DNA from: Tachypleus tridentatus
Lineage: Eukaryota; Arthropoda; Merostomata; Xiphosura; Limulidae
Assembly: GCF_004210375.1 (NCBI RefSeq)
Contig: NC_134825.1
Location: 68,873,558-68,937,557 of the forward strand
Length of the DNA: 64,000 bases
Reading direction: 5' to 3'
Shown one piece after another: positions 61,201 through 64,000 of the stretch. Position 1 is the first letter of the stretch. Each line of letters opens with the position of its first letter. A program made the position numbers and the translations under genes. The notes under the pieces are model-generated. The model saw nothing but the letters and a program-made list of their open reading frames with translations, did no database searches and was not told the DNA's origin.

Positions 61201-63572
61201 TCTCAGTCTGACATGGAAATTTGACTTTTATTGGTTGTGTGTTTGAATTTCAGTTTCTAGAAAAAAAATTCATTTCTAATGATTTATATCAACTTTTAGT
61301 TTTTGAGTCAATATTAAAACTACAATCTTTTTTAAGGGAATGACATAGCATGTTATGAAGTGTTAGCAATTATCATTCATAGAGTAATTTTTGCATGTTA
61401 AACCTTAACTTACTTCACAGAGCTGATAACCAACTTTGTTTCACTTGATGTTATAATTAATGTAGCATTATATATTACTGTGCCTTACAAAGCATTACAG
61501 TACTCTTTAGAATTTCTTTTTTTCTATAGAAATACAAATGATATGAAAGTGCAAGTAACTTTAAACCAGTAACTTCAAGTAATTCTTTCAGTTTTGCAAG
61601 TTGTATCAATCAACAATGGGATCATATATATGCTTTTTAATCATTCATTATTTTGGTATATAATCACATGCACTTTTTCTCTCAATAATCAAGTCATTTG
61701 CATCACTGCTGCTAACACAGAAGAGCCTGTGTGTTTGTAGCCAATACAGTATAAAAATGACTGCCTGTCACATCGTTGTTTCTATCACATCCTTTTTTTT
61801 TCTTCACGAGTACAGGTAATCCTTTCAACAATGCATGCTGGGTTTTAGAGAGGTCTTATTTCTTTTTATAGTCCTGTGGTCAGGGAATCTTGAACTCAGT
61901 GATGTGTGGTTTAGTTAATAATGGTAGCAAATGCATCTCACTTAGCAAAATAAATGAATTTTCTATAGGTGGCAACTATATAAGATCTGTAGTGTTACTG
62001 TTAGCAATTGTAGCACTGTAGTAAAACTGTTCAGAGACTGGTGTGCCATGAGTTCACCAAGGCTATAAAAATATAGCTTCACTCTTGCTATGGCATACAC
62101 TAAAAATAACAGTCTTTTTATCTACTCAGTGAGATCTGTAATAATTGTAAAGATGTACTGAACAAAATGTACCACATGATCCAATTCTATAGCCATGATC
62201 CTTTAGAGCCATAATTTCTTCCTCTGTAGTAAAGACAGTTAGTACTGTTGCTACTACTACACAGATTGTAAATAGTGGAAAAAAGCATGTCATACACCAT
62301 CACCTAGACCACTGGGTATCTCGTGCATTGACAAGTTACTATCCAATTGAGTTCTCACCAACAGTTCTTGAACACCTAATTCTCATAAGTGTAATGTGAG
62401 GCATACAGATTAACATAGAGCACTACTACATCCATCTTGTTGACCTAAATCATCATGCAACTTAGCACAGCCAATTTCAGTGGTGTATATAACATGCAAT
62501 GTAAAGCAAGTGCAAGCTTCTTCATAGTTGGACTTCAGCAAACTCTTTGTTGCATCACACAAATTCGAAGCCCAGTAGTTTCATGGAATCAAACTGCAGG
62601 TTATTTACTTTATCATTTAACCACTTTTCACAAAAGACAACTTTCTTCTCAAGTATCTCACAGAACCCTTTTGATTGAAACGTTCAATATTATAATTAAC
62701 TCATAAATCTTGTTGGTTTCAGATGTGCCACAAGCACACTCAGTTTACTTGAGTTCCTTTAAAAAGAATAAGAAATCTCTATCACTTTGCTATCTCAGAA
62801 AAAGGTACATCTTTTTGCAATAACCATTGCTCTTTTTAGTTGTAAACTTGGAGATACTTGTAAAGAACTGACTCCAGTTTTACCTTTCAGTGACTTTATT
62901 AAGGTAGCCTTTGTTCTAAGAATCCTCATCTGTACATGTTCAACAAGCACAGGTGAATCAGCAATAAAAATAACACATTCATGTCACTACCACTAGCAAT
63001 AAATTGAGTTATTCTCAGGATAGCAACTGCTTTAGTACTCTCATTGCTACCTGCTGTTTTGTGTAATTCTCTGGTGTTTTTTTCCATGAGTATGAGATTA
63101 CAGTTTTCTTTATTTGTTTGCAATTAATTGATCTTTAAGTAGGTCTATTCTAAAGCTACTATACCATCACTTAGTTATACACTTCATTTTAAATGTATTT
63201 CCACCATATTTCCTTCTTCTGATATTTTAAAATCTTGCATAACATATGGATAACTACTGCATTAGAAACAAAACAGACATTTAAAGATAAGTCTTAAATA
63301 CAATACTGCTATCTACTACACTGTTTTATCTATACAACTGGTATCTTTGATATAATACACAGAAATTAAATCTTCAACACTTGAAATCAGATTTTAAAAA
63401 AAGCTTTAATTTTAAATCATGTCTTACCTACATCATCAGTCACTAGCACATCAGTTATGATGGACATATCCTTAAGAGGAAGTTTCCATGACATCAAAAG
63501 CTCTGTGAATACACTTCCTCTGGGATCATGTTTTTCTACCATAATATTTTTTCTTGTACATTTTGCTAAATT
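10103..63572 (-). CDS. VWA8: VWA8, C-terminal 789 residues (17 exons, 5' end outside window)
   Basis: Seventeen minus-strand exons join without a phase break to 2370 coding bases including the stop. The product matches the C-terminal part of VWA8, a mitochondrial AAA+ ATPase-type protein of about 1900 residues in vertebrates; the ATPase modules lie beyond the right edge. Diagnostic segments are the Gly-rich HVGGNTWAGGTGGRDTAG linker, the helix SEFDAQLYQQISGPIQRQV, RSIYKRRGE, the VWA core LRLVVDVSGSMYRFNG with a DxSxS MIDAS, FQYDIVGHSGE, FCMSGDNTLE with the MIDAS threonine, VVLSDANLERYGI, FIGSLGDQAHRL and the ending LPQILQQIF. Two introns of ~12.4-12.5 kb are full of transposons. No frameshift or stop interrupts any exon, so the gene looks functional. 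The family's exact cellular role is not settled. Confidence 0.96.
10209..12190. other. VWA8 last intron, proximal part, no gene seen
   Basis: AT-rich intronic sequence without credible coding potential or obvious repeat structure. Confidence 0.5.
12191..13204. other. GC-richer intronic block with short broken frames
   Basis: Base composition rises compared with its surroundings. Plus-strand frames at 12197-12397 and 12343-12543 look coding-like (IMSGAPRITIHAVPMSVSE; HPLEYPIPECQREN) but match no family I know. It abuts the DIRS-like element. It is probably an old transposon or retrocopy remnant. Confidence 0.35.
13262..13450. repeat. Left inverted terminal repeat of DIRS-like element 1
   Basis: Its reverse complement matches 18668-18831 through AATAGCAG.GGGAGCTAGCTG.ACCA, TCACATG, and GGGGTATATAGACT.GTG..CTGAGCAT. 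This copy also carries an internal duplication that makes a palindrome at 13362-13453. Confidence 0.7.
13362..13453. repeat. Near-perfect 36-bp hairpin
   Basis: Arms starting ATTGAGTGAGAATAGCAG and ending CTGCTATTTTCACTCAAT pair over about 36 bases with one mismatch, around a loop of ~21 bases. The loop sequence AAAAGTACTGTGTAAACTATA also occurs just upstream (13339-13360) as a near copy. It is a rearranged end of the DIRS-like terminal repeat. Confidence 0.85.
15480..15960 (+). pseudogene. DIRS-like RNase H / post-RT remnant
   Basis: The order of fragments is DSSLQGLDAYI, then VVFTCHIPSTLNLVAERLPC, then NKILPTKWSLNSQIF, and GTPHIYAFTIHWYTKFPS in a shifted frame. This matches the D-A-S..GWGA / HIPG..N..AD.LSR / LPTEWSLHPEVF / WGTPHVDLFATRWN..LP series of DIRS polyproteins. 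Several stops and frame changes interrupt it. Confidence 0.65.
16540..17340 (+). pseudogene. DIRS-like tyrosine recombinase remnant
   Basis: Near 17050-17150, EKIVQVGKWTTPNTFIAFYL and then HDLAVSLSGGYHFPS match the C-terminal region of DIRS tyrosine recombinases, where a W-x-S-x-x-T-F-x-x-x-Y block holds the nucleophilic Tyr followed by RDLA. Upstream frames are too decayed to place the other catalytic residues. The order after the RNase H part is correct for DIRS. Confidence 0.6.
18668..18831. repeat. Right inverted terminal repeat of DIRS-like element 1
   Basis: Reverse-complement partner of 13262-13450, about 75-80% identical by eye. It contains GGGAGCTAGCTGTACCA and GGGGGTATATAGACTAGTG. 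Confidence 0.7.
18851..20160. other. VWA8 last intron, middle part, no gene seen
   Basis: AT-rich, with some moderately GC-rich patches directly after the DIRS-like element. No ORF or repeat with recognisable identity. Confidence 0.45.
20200..21720 (-). pseudogene. Unidentified broken coding-like block
   Basis: This block is clearly more GC-rich than its surroundings. It carries several coding-like minus-strand frames that break into one another. They include 20793-21008 (SSITDLTRSCLSYATASNKS, then NYTKLSVRPLVGVFGSMKY), a second frame at about 21020-21110 (AVTYLTGVNVMICTDLCDTA), and 21213-21440 (VVVSCFTSVVFQESHGHFLG). A splice-like pair (acceptor CAGTGTTTAG, donor AATGAT|GTGAGTG) could bound one frame at about 20840-21028. 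The family is not recognised. It could be a decayed retrocopy, large transposon, or integrated foreign sequence. Confidence 0.35.
21721..22630. other. VWA8 intron, AT-rich, no gene seen
   Basis: Very AT-rich sequence (many TATTTT/TAATAT runs) upstream of VWA8 exon 16 in plus-strand coordinates. No repeat or gene is supported. Confidence 0.5.
22631..22869 (-). CDS. VWA8: VWA8 exon 16 of window
   Basis: Acceptor ATCTCTTTAG and donor CCCATCG|GTGAG. It encodes MLHAHSQFCMSGDNTLEATQ, VVVLSDANLERYGIPP and VYAVFIGSLGDQAHR. SGDNT carries the MIDAS threonine and LSDAN the strand near the third metal-site loop. Confidence 0.97.
23011..23109 (-). CDS. VWA8: VWA8 exon 15 of window
   Basis: Acceptor CCACTTTTCAG and donor CTTAAG|GTTAGG, exactly 33 codons. 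It encodes YDIVGHSGEDSNIPFVPEGK and then DKERLDILK, the second part of the VWA domain. A ~12.5 kb intron separates it from the MIDAS exon. Confidence 0.95.
23182..23193. repeat. piggyBac left terminal inverted repeat
   Basis: CCCTTTCGGTGC, flanked by TGAA (a TTAA with one change). Partner of 25633-25644. Confidence 0.85.
23246..25347 (-). pseudogene. piggyBac transposase pseudogene (DDE_Tnp_1_7 type)
   Basis: The N-terminus MPKRKAYTTKEVINIIFNDE and an acidic tail form a first exon (25185-25347). A GT-AG intron follows, then an Arg/Ser-rich part from 25001. The catalytic core survives in pieces. SFDESIIKFKWR carries the first catalytic Asp, HIVFMDNFYSSPSLF the second, and YNQHMGGVDIMEQKLGTF the third. 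A Cys/His-rich C-terminal zinc-binding domain (CTVCSY ... CKQCNIPMCFLPCHQIYH) follows. In-frame TGA codons at 24363-24365 and 23798-23800 and frameshifts near 24780, 24100 and 23500 inactivate it. It would have cut and pasted at TTAA. Confidence 0.9.
25002..25184 (-). other. Putative intron in the piggyBac transposase gene
   Basis: The donor GCTTTAG|GTAAG and acceptor TTTTGTAG bring the first exon in phase with DAPSTSSDGSPGRS. The phases agree (one base plus two). It is 183 bases long. Confidence 0.65.
25633..25644. repeat. piggyBac right terminal inverted repeat
   Basis: GCGCCGAAAGGG directly followed by the TTAA target site. Its reverse complement differs from the left end by one base. Confidence 0.85.
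26042..26420 (+). pseudogene. Fragment of an arthropod repetitive-element protein
   Basis: The frame reads LGLPKDSSEILGSRLQAKNL, LSPRKLFDWYRNREKFAF and FEQSEWH. It then shifts frame near 26270 and continues RSLKVVLLHNGN. From memory this series (LGSRL.EKNLL / WYRNREK / EWRLFIDSSKRSLKAVLLHNGN) is a protein found in many dispersed copies in arthropod genomes, probably transposon-encoded. The copy has a frameshift and no complete ends. Confidence 0.6.
26421..26925. other. AT-rich intronic spacer
   Basis: No ORF, repeat or signal recognised. It separates the previous fragment from DIRS-like element 2. Confidence 0.5.
29133..29608 (-). pseudogene. DIRS-like RNase H / post-RT remnant, copy 2
   Basis: It reads FHGCIPLGMESMGQSLGNF, LHIAVLKLLS, GDNSFGCSSLIL, then MCRVMAMASLLCPDWIYPTE and WALDILIFRDIYHQWGSPHW, ending LNTKLPLF. 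These correspond to the RNase H HIN.LEL block and the LPTEWSLHPEVF..WGTPHVDLFATR.N.KLPLF segment of DIRS elements. Frame changes occur between the pieces. Confidence 0.7.
30215..30226. repeat. Target-site duplication, 3' side of LINE
   Basis: GAAGTATGAGGA, identical to 34156-34167. Confidence 0.85.
30400..32636 (-). pseudogene. Jockey-like ORF2 (endonuclease, reverse transcriptase, RNase H)
   Basis: The ATG directly abuts the ORF1 stop (TAAATG). It begins MVTLIQWNCRSLDSNLDDIK, the usual start of the APE-type endonuclease. GDFNGHHPLWGSADIDGRG is the endonuclease core. Reverse transcriptase motifs are EFGVPQGCILSITLFNIKIN and YGDDF (the YADD box). KTICLHFC and TKFLGLIFDRKLTFIPHI follow. RNase H is seen as PSTASVFTADLYAISLVLDH and CTIYTDSLSFLLAL. 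The 3' limit is approximate. Multiple frameshifts and stops are present. Confidence 0.85.
32637..33733 (-). pseudogene. Jockey-like ORF1 (gag with zinc knuckles)
   Basis: It starts at an ATG (33733) after a 5' leader. It carries DFSTQGVSAVRQV, then in another frame two zinc knuckles, CFQCQQFGNSKTLC (the His replaced by Asn) and CSGKDHVAHEC. A third C..C unit and PKWMEEVQHLKMIHNIAYPE with ARKLLSTTSSQ follow, a segment typical of chelicerate/arthropod Jockey gags. It ends Lys-rich at TAA 32639-32637. Frameshifts and stops interrupt it. The product would bind element RNA. Confidence 0.8.
33734..34155 (-). other. 5' leader of the Jockey-like LINE
   Basis: GC-richer sequence between the target-site duplication and the ORF1 ATG. 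Such leaders usually carry an internal promoter in Jockey elements. None can be pointed to here. Confidence 0.5.
34156..34167. repeat. Target-site duplication, 5' side of LINE
   Basis: GAAGTATGAGGA, identical to 30215-30226. Confidence 0.85.
35101..35607. other. Intron sequence next to VWA8 exon 14
   Basis: AT-rich, no gene. It holds the non-canonical GC donor side of the 12.5-kb intron (35606-35607). Confidence 0.5.
35608..35766 (-). CDS. VWA8: VWA8 exon 14 of window, VWA MIDAS exon
   Basis: Encodes PKRLRLVVDVSGSMYRFNG, with the DVSGS metal-site motif, and ends MMMEAFEGHQHKFQ. The acceptor is CACAAATAG. The frame and the VWA8 family place the 3' boundary after TTTCAG, so the next exon can start YDIVGHSG. 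The two intron bases there are GC (CAG|GCTAGT), not GT. Confidence 0.95.
36194..36319 (-). CDS. VWA8: VWA8 exon 13 of window
   Basis: Acceptor TTTTCTAG and donor CCTGAG|GTAAG, phase 0 at both ends. It encodes AKGKERQWIRHQTSGELDDS and LTGERSIYKRRGEQEPE, strongly conserved in VWA8. Confidence 0.95.
36400..36602. repeat. Intronic minisatellite, three ~67-bp units
   Basis: Units near 36400, 36468 and 36536 share ATTCAGTATTCCTTA, AACATTAAA.TCAA and CCTTAACCTACTCTATAA. Related units occur at 37979-38160 and, more weakly, at 38690-38850. Confidence 0.65.
37979..38160. repeat. Second cluster of the ~67-bp intronic repeat
   Basis: Units near 37979, 38049 and 38119 repeat TTATAATTCATTCAGTATT and TATTAAC.TTAAAACTAAAC. 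Same family as 36400-36602, in the neighbouring VWA8 intron. Confidence 0.6.
38950..39058 (-). CDS. VWA8: VWA8 exon 12 of window
   Basis: Acceptor TTGTATAG and donor GTCCAG|GTAAT. It encodes KMSEFDAQLYQQISGPIQRQ and then VQSMRVILDSVQ, the helix before the VWA domain. Confidence 0.95.
39542..39588 (-). CDS. VWA8: VWA8 exon 11 of window (47 bp)
   Basis: A micro-exon encoding VKKAAREMAEKAFKE. Acceptor AATTTAAG and donor GAAAG|GTAAG. It fits the conserved RAAREMGQRAF-type helix of VWA8 and restores phase between its neighbours. Confidence 0.93.
39823..39932 (-). CDS. VWA8: VWA8 exon 10 of window
   Basis: Acceptor TTTCTGACAG and donor ATTGAG|GTAAT. It continues the Gly-rich motif as GGRDTAGLGGKGGPYRLDAG and then HDVYQVPDWEKNDVP. 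Confidence 0.95.
41386..41494 (-). CDS. VWA8: VWA8 exon 9 of window
   Basis: Acceptor TTGCTCTTAG and donor GGCACAG|GTAAG. It encodes the linker ending DPSGAPHVGGNTWAGGT, which is highly conserved in VWA8. Phase 0 in, phase 1 out. Confidence 0.95.
42093..42282 (-). CDS. VWA8: VWA8 exon 8 of window
   Basis: Acceptor TTTTTAATAG and donor TTACAG|GTATG. It encodes PYDILASAGSEGFVTVEQSG and VKMWELAPRKLEESLHHWKK. The VTVEQSGNVKMWE stretch and the helix after it match VWA8. Confidence 0.93.
43569..43762. repeat. 97-bp tandem duplication
   Basis: Copies 43569-43665 and 43666-43762 differ at about three bases. The unit contains CAGAACCACTATAACAAGAGG and GAGATACAACAGATAGATAA. A recent event in a VWA8 intron. 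Confidence 0.92.
43763..45257. other. VWA8 intron, no gene seen
   Basis: AT-rich sequence with a short (TA)n run near 44882-44896. Nothing else recognised. Confidence 0.5.
45258..45327 (-). CDS. VWA8: VWA8 exon 7 of window (70 bp)
   Basis: Acceptor TTTCTTTAG and donor GTTTGG|GTATG. It encodes GGEGLFLEIVDLAKKSVSFI and then PV. It is a short exon confirmed by phase (1 in, 2 out) and by the conserved FLEIVDL segment. Confidence 0.9.
45720..47340. other. VWA8 intron, unidentified repeat-like sequence
   Basis: Between about 46080 and 46400 the sequence is purine-rich on the plus strand, with open minus-strand frames (46022-46321 and others) lacking recognisable motifs. It may be a degraded element. 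No supported gene. Confidence 0.4.
47341..47460. repeat. Copy of the foldback-associated repeat
   Basis: GATGATGAGAAAACTCACTT and GTAGAGAAAAATGTAAAAAT match the reverse complement of 49370-49435 and a flanking part. Same family as the 49270-49405 foldback. Confidence 0.65.
47990..48470. repeat. Degenerate intronic repeats
   Basis: Several loosely related ~70-bp units combine phrases like AAATGTACATG, ACTA.AACTA..CATTA and TGTCAAGGTATAAT. They are visible at about 48050, 48245, 48290 and 48390. Structure is weak. Confidence 0.4.
49266..49407. repeat. Foldback element with ~45-50 bp arms
   Basis: The left arm (ending GGTAGAGAAAACTCCATGTAGA) pairs with the right arm (CTACATGGAGTTTTCTCTACC) around a ~25-base loop that contains GACCTTCTTCACTCAT. 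The arms extend outward to TATATATGT/ACATATATA. A partial relative is at 47341-47460. Confidence 0.85.
49544..49688 (-). CDS. VWA8: VWA8 exon 6 of window
   Basis: Acceptor TTTTTATAG and donor GAACAAG|GTGAAA. Phase 0 in, phase 1 out. It encodes DFIQIHAYPREIGEINNTA, then DPRVWSLSSGEQLIRI, fitting the WD-like VWSL segment of VWA8. Confidence 0.88.
50310..50630. repeat. Short dispersed intronic motif repeats
   Basis: The phrase TTTTATGAA.TGTT.A.TGTAT.A..A.T.GAA.TAATG recurs near 50335 and 50560, and again near 52665 and 52740. Weak but repeated. Confidence 0.4.
50880..52250. repeat. Dispersed repeat family R1, copy 2
   Basis: Same-order, same-orientation relative of 7234-9600. Shared landmarks are GTGTCTTACATTCAA-like, TAGCCTTCAATTTTGCTTGG, CCCTCCTGCCACACC, GTTTTTCATGTTTATTCTTT, TGAGCTGCACATGC, and TTTTGGTGGTTACAAGG. 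This copy lacks the ~290-bp tandem units. No coding capacity. Confidence 0.65.
52251..53214. other. VWA8 intron, no gene seen
   Basis: AT-rich sequence with the motif repeats noted near 52665. No ORF of substance. Confidence 0.45.
53215..53419 (-). CDS. VWA8: VWA8 exon 5 of window
   Basis: Acceptor TTTGGATAG and donor CAAAAA|GTAAG. It encodes YLLEHQVVDQWTLQKLVET and ILATNQDFAGVALGLLGQK. The acceptor-side boundary is present a second time at 55341-55408. Confidence 0.93.
53464..53644. mobile_element. 181-bp MITE with TTAA flanks
   Basis: TTAA at 53464-53467 and 53641-53644 flank 13-bp inverted ends, CATGTTGGCTCCC and GGGATCCAACATG (one mismatch). The size and target site fit a non-autonomous piggyBac-type element. 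Its ends differ from those of the piggyBac copy at 23178-25648. A truncated, inverted relative is at 63683-63774. Confidence 0.8.
53645..55340. other. VWA8 intron between MITE and duplicated boundary, no gene seen
   Basis: AT-rich. A minus-strand frame at 53853-54125 (PHGPNRFSCQIWKRSINRSS) reads somewhat coding-like but has no recognisable motif. Nothing else supported. Confidence 0.4.
55341..55408. repeat. 68-bp copy of the VWA8 exon 5 / intron boundary
   Basis: Matches 53402-53469 with about two differences. It includes 18 bases of exon 5 start, the acceptor AG and 48 bases of intron. The rest of the exon is absent, so it is a non-functional decoy boundary. Confidence 0.9.
55690..56395 (+). 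mobile_element. Deleted Tc1/mariner-type element with ~200-bp inverted repeats
   Basis: The left arm 55690-55887 reappears in reverse complement at 56195-56395. Shared stretches are AGATCTGTTCAAA, TTTTAACACTGG, TTCATGATTTTAGTTACAT-like and CAAGTTTCTCTGCAAT. Between them only the C-terminal part of a Tc1-family transposase remains. It lies in the VWA8 intron between exons 5 and 4. Confidence 0.82.
55933..56158 (+). pseudogene. Tc1-family transposase C-terminal remnant
   Basis: The frame reads EWPR-stop-SLDICQIEKVWTELN, then THTKDELFEIL-like sequence, QEYLH and LTESMP, SEAILKSR. It corresponds to the conserved WP.QSPDLNPIE..W..L ... L..SMP.R..A....G end of Tc1 transposases. The third catalytic residue lies in the IE of QIEKVW. 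At least three in-frame stops are present. Confidence 0.82.
56540..56665 (-). CDS. VWA8: VWA8 exon 4 of window
   Basis: Acceptor TTCTGTTACAG and donor AAACAG|GTAAAA. Phase 2 at both ends. It encodes TKIDIMELDSKFTWTVELPF and HSVHAVNKNAFLLSSQEKN, resembling the VWA8 segment with repeated strand motifs. Confidence 0.88.
56952..57136 (-). CDS. VWA8: VWA8 exon 3 of window
   Basis: Acceptor GATTAG and donor GCTGG|GTAAG. Phase 0 in, phase 2 out. It encodes TNTVLLVCPFSGKVSQIKTE to VVTYQSAG, a beta-rich segment. It was too interrupted by flanking stops to appear as a long ORF but is fixed by matching phases on both sides. Confidence 0.85.
57319..57345. repeat. (TA)n microsatellite
   Basis: An uninterrupted TA run of ~27 bases in the intron upstream of VWA8 exon 3. 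Confidence 0.85.
57700..57975. repeat. Diverged tandem repeat, two ~145-bp units
   Basis: The first unit (~57708-57827) and the second (~57858-57965) share CCCAA.CTGAAA.TTACAG, ACAAGAATTACAAAGA, GCAAGCA-like and CCAACCTGAAGAAGC. The stretch is GC-richer than its surroundings and may be part of a larger old element that continues to about 59900. Confidence 0.7.
57976..60380. other. VWA8 intron, probable old element sequence, no gene identified
   Basis: Composition up to about 59900 differs from the AT-rich background, and long minus-strand open frames exist (59119-59577, 59953-60264). None shows a motif I recognise. It could be a degraded DIRS-like or LINE segment; this is unproven. Confidence 0.35.
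60383..60548. repeat. 83-bp tandem duplication spanning a VWA8 splice donor
   Basis: Units 60383-60465 and 60466-60548 differ by one base (GTTGATTT versus GTTCATTT). The right unit contains the last 25 bases of exon 2 and its GTAAG donor. The left unit is a second copy of both, now within the intron. It is a recent event. Confidence 0.93.
60524..60723 (-). CDS. VWA8: VWA8 exon 2 of window
   Basis: The reading continues the codon from the previous exon as DGEKANKIHV and ends GAAGGATTG|GTAAG in phase 0. It contains LDLHSLLPTTWGFDRLSFQ and the Trp-rich SEQWKDWLVVYEG, as in VWA8. The last 25 exon bases and the donor are copied in the adjacent 83-bp tandem duplication. Confidence 0.92.
60724..63427. 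other. VWA8 intron, no gene seen
   Basis: AT-rich. From about 62150 to 62710 the composition rises slightly and short frames appear on both strands without recognisable motifs. No repeat pair was confirmed. Confidence 0.45.
63428..63572 (-). CDS. VWA8: VWA8 exon 1 of window
   Basis: Acceptor TTCTTTACAG and donor GATGTAG|GTAAG. It starts in phase 0 and ends one base into a codon. It encodes NLAKCTRKNIMVEKHD to VTDD, part of the region between the ATPase modules and the VWA domain. Confidence 0.85.
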
Positions 63573-63682
63573 CTGTAAAGAAAAAATTTTAGGCAATAAA
63601 CTGAATAATAATTCATCATTTTCACAAAAGAATATTTCCACATGTGAAAATTTGGTCATCAAATATCAAAGCAAATATCAAT

Positions 63683-63774
63683 ATGTAGCTGTTGTGTCCC
63701 AGCCAATAAGTGGCCCTTTAAAAAGAAAACAGAGCATGATTCACCAGTGGGTCATGTGGGAGCCAATGTGTTAA
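63683..63774. mobile_element. Truncated copy of the TTAA MITE, inverted
   Basis: The reverse complement of this stretch matches 53464-53555 over ~90 bases (TTGGCTCCCA, GGTCATGCTCT-like, CACTTATTGG.TGGGACACAACAGCTACA). It ends at a TTAA (63771-63774). The other half is missing. Confidence 0.75.
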
Positions 63775-64000
63775 AGAATAATTTAATATTAATTGTTTAA
63801 AGAAAATTCATCACTTTTTGATCTAGAACAAACTTGAATTTATACTCTCAACATAATAGAACAATTAATACATTTTTTATTTTACAGTAATTAATTTCTG
63901 TACTTTCTTTTAATCTCTACCAGTCTGATATCTATTAAATTCTTCTTTCTTACAATGCAAATACTTGGTCAAATATCATGAAATTTAATACAAGGTTTCT
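63775..64000. other. Right-edge intron sequence of VWA8
   Basis: AT-rich, no feature. The upstream VWA8 exons (ATPase modules) must lie beyond the window. Confidence 0.6.

Noticed and set aside
62455..62996. Plus-strand ORFs near the right end as exons
   Set aside because: No matching phases, no splice sites joining them, no known family; they lie antisense in a VWA8 intron.
1..64000. tRNA, rRNA or CRISPR features
   Set aside because: No cloverleaf with A/B boxes, rRNA core or regularly spaced repeats was seen by eye; a tRNA scan was not possible.

Overview
The window is animal nuclear DNA: AT-rich, with small exons bounded by GT-AG introns, long introns and many decayed transposons. The transposon content (a Jockey-like LINE with a chelicerate/arthropod-style gag, DIRS-like elements, piggyBac and Tc1-family relics) makes an arthropod, perhaps a chelicerate such as a horseshoe crab or spider, the best guess. 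That guess is inference only. No bacterial, viral or operon-like organisation is present.

Two host genes converge. At the left edge, on the plus strand, are the last three coding exons (251 residues) of a gene I do not recognise, followed by a 3' UTR of about 1.7 kb with a poly(A) signal near 4603. From 63572 down to 10103, on the minus strand, lie 17 consecutive coding exons giving the C-terminal 789 residues of VWA8 (von Willebrand factor A domain-containing protein 8). They include the Gly-rich linker, the VWA domain with a DVSGS MIDAS motif, and the stop codon. Every exon junction keeps phase. One intron appears to use a GC donor instead of GT.

Most other sequence is repeats, many of them inside two VWA8 introns of about 12.4-12.5 kb. 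The last intron (10209-22630) holds a decayed DIRS-like tyrosine-recombinase retroelement flanked by inverted repeats (about 13.2-18.85 kb) and a GC-richer block of unidentified broken coding-like sequence (20.2-21.7 kb). The 23110-35607 intron holds a nearly whole piggyBac element (23178-25648), a transposon-protein fragment (26.0-26.4 kb), and a second DIRS-like element on the minus strand. A Jockey-like LINE of about 3.9 kb sits inside that second DIRS element, flanked by a 12-bp target-site duplication. Smaller relics further right include a 181-bp TTAA-flanked MITE, a deleted Tc1/mariner element with ~200-bp terminal inverted repeats, a foldback repeat, local tandem duplications (one copying a VWA8 splice donor), and two related copies of a 1.3-2.4 kb non-coding dispersed repeat.

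I found no genuinely new biological system. The most informative items are the datable nested insertion, the two DIRS-like elements, the unexplained 20.2-21.7 kb block, the GC-AG intron, and duplications touching splice sites.
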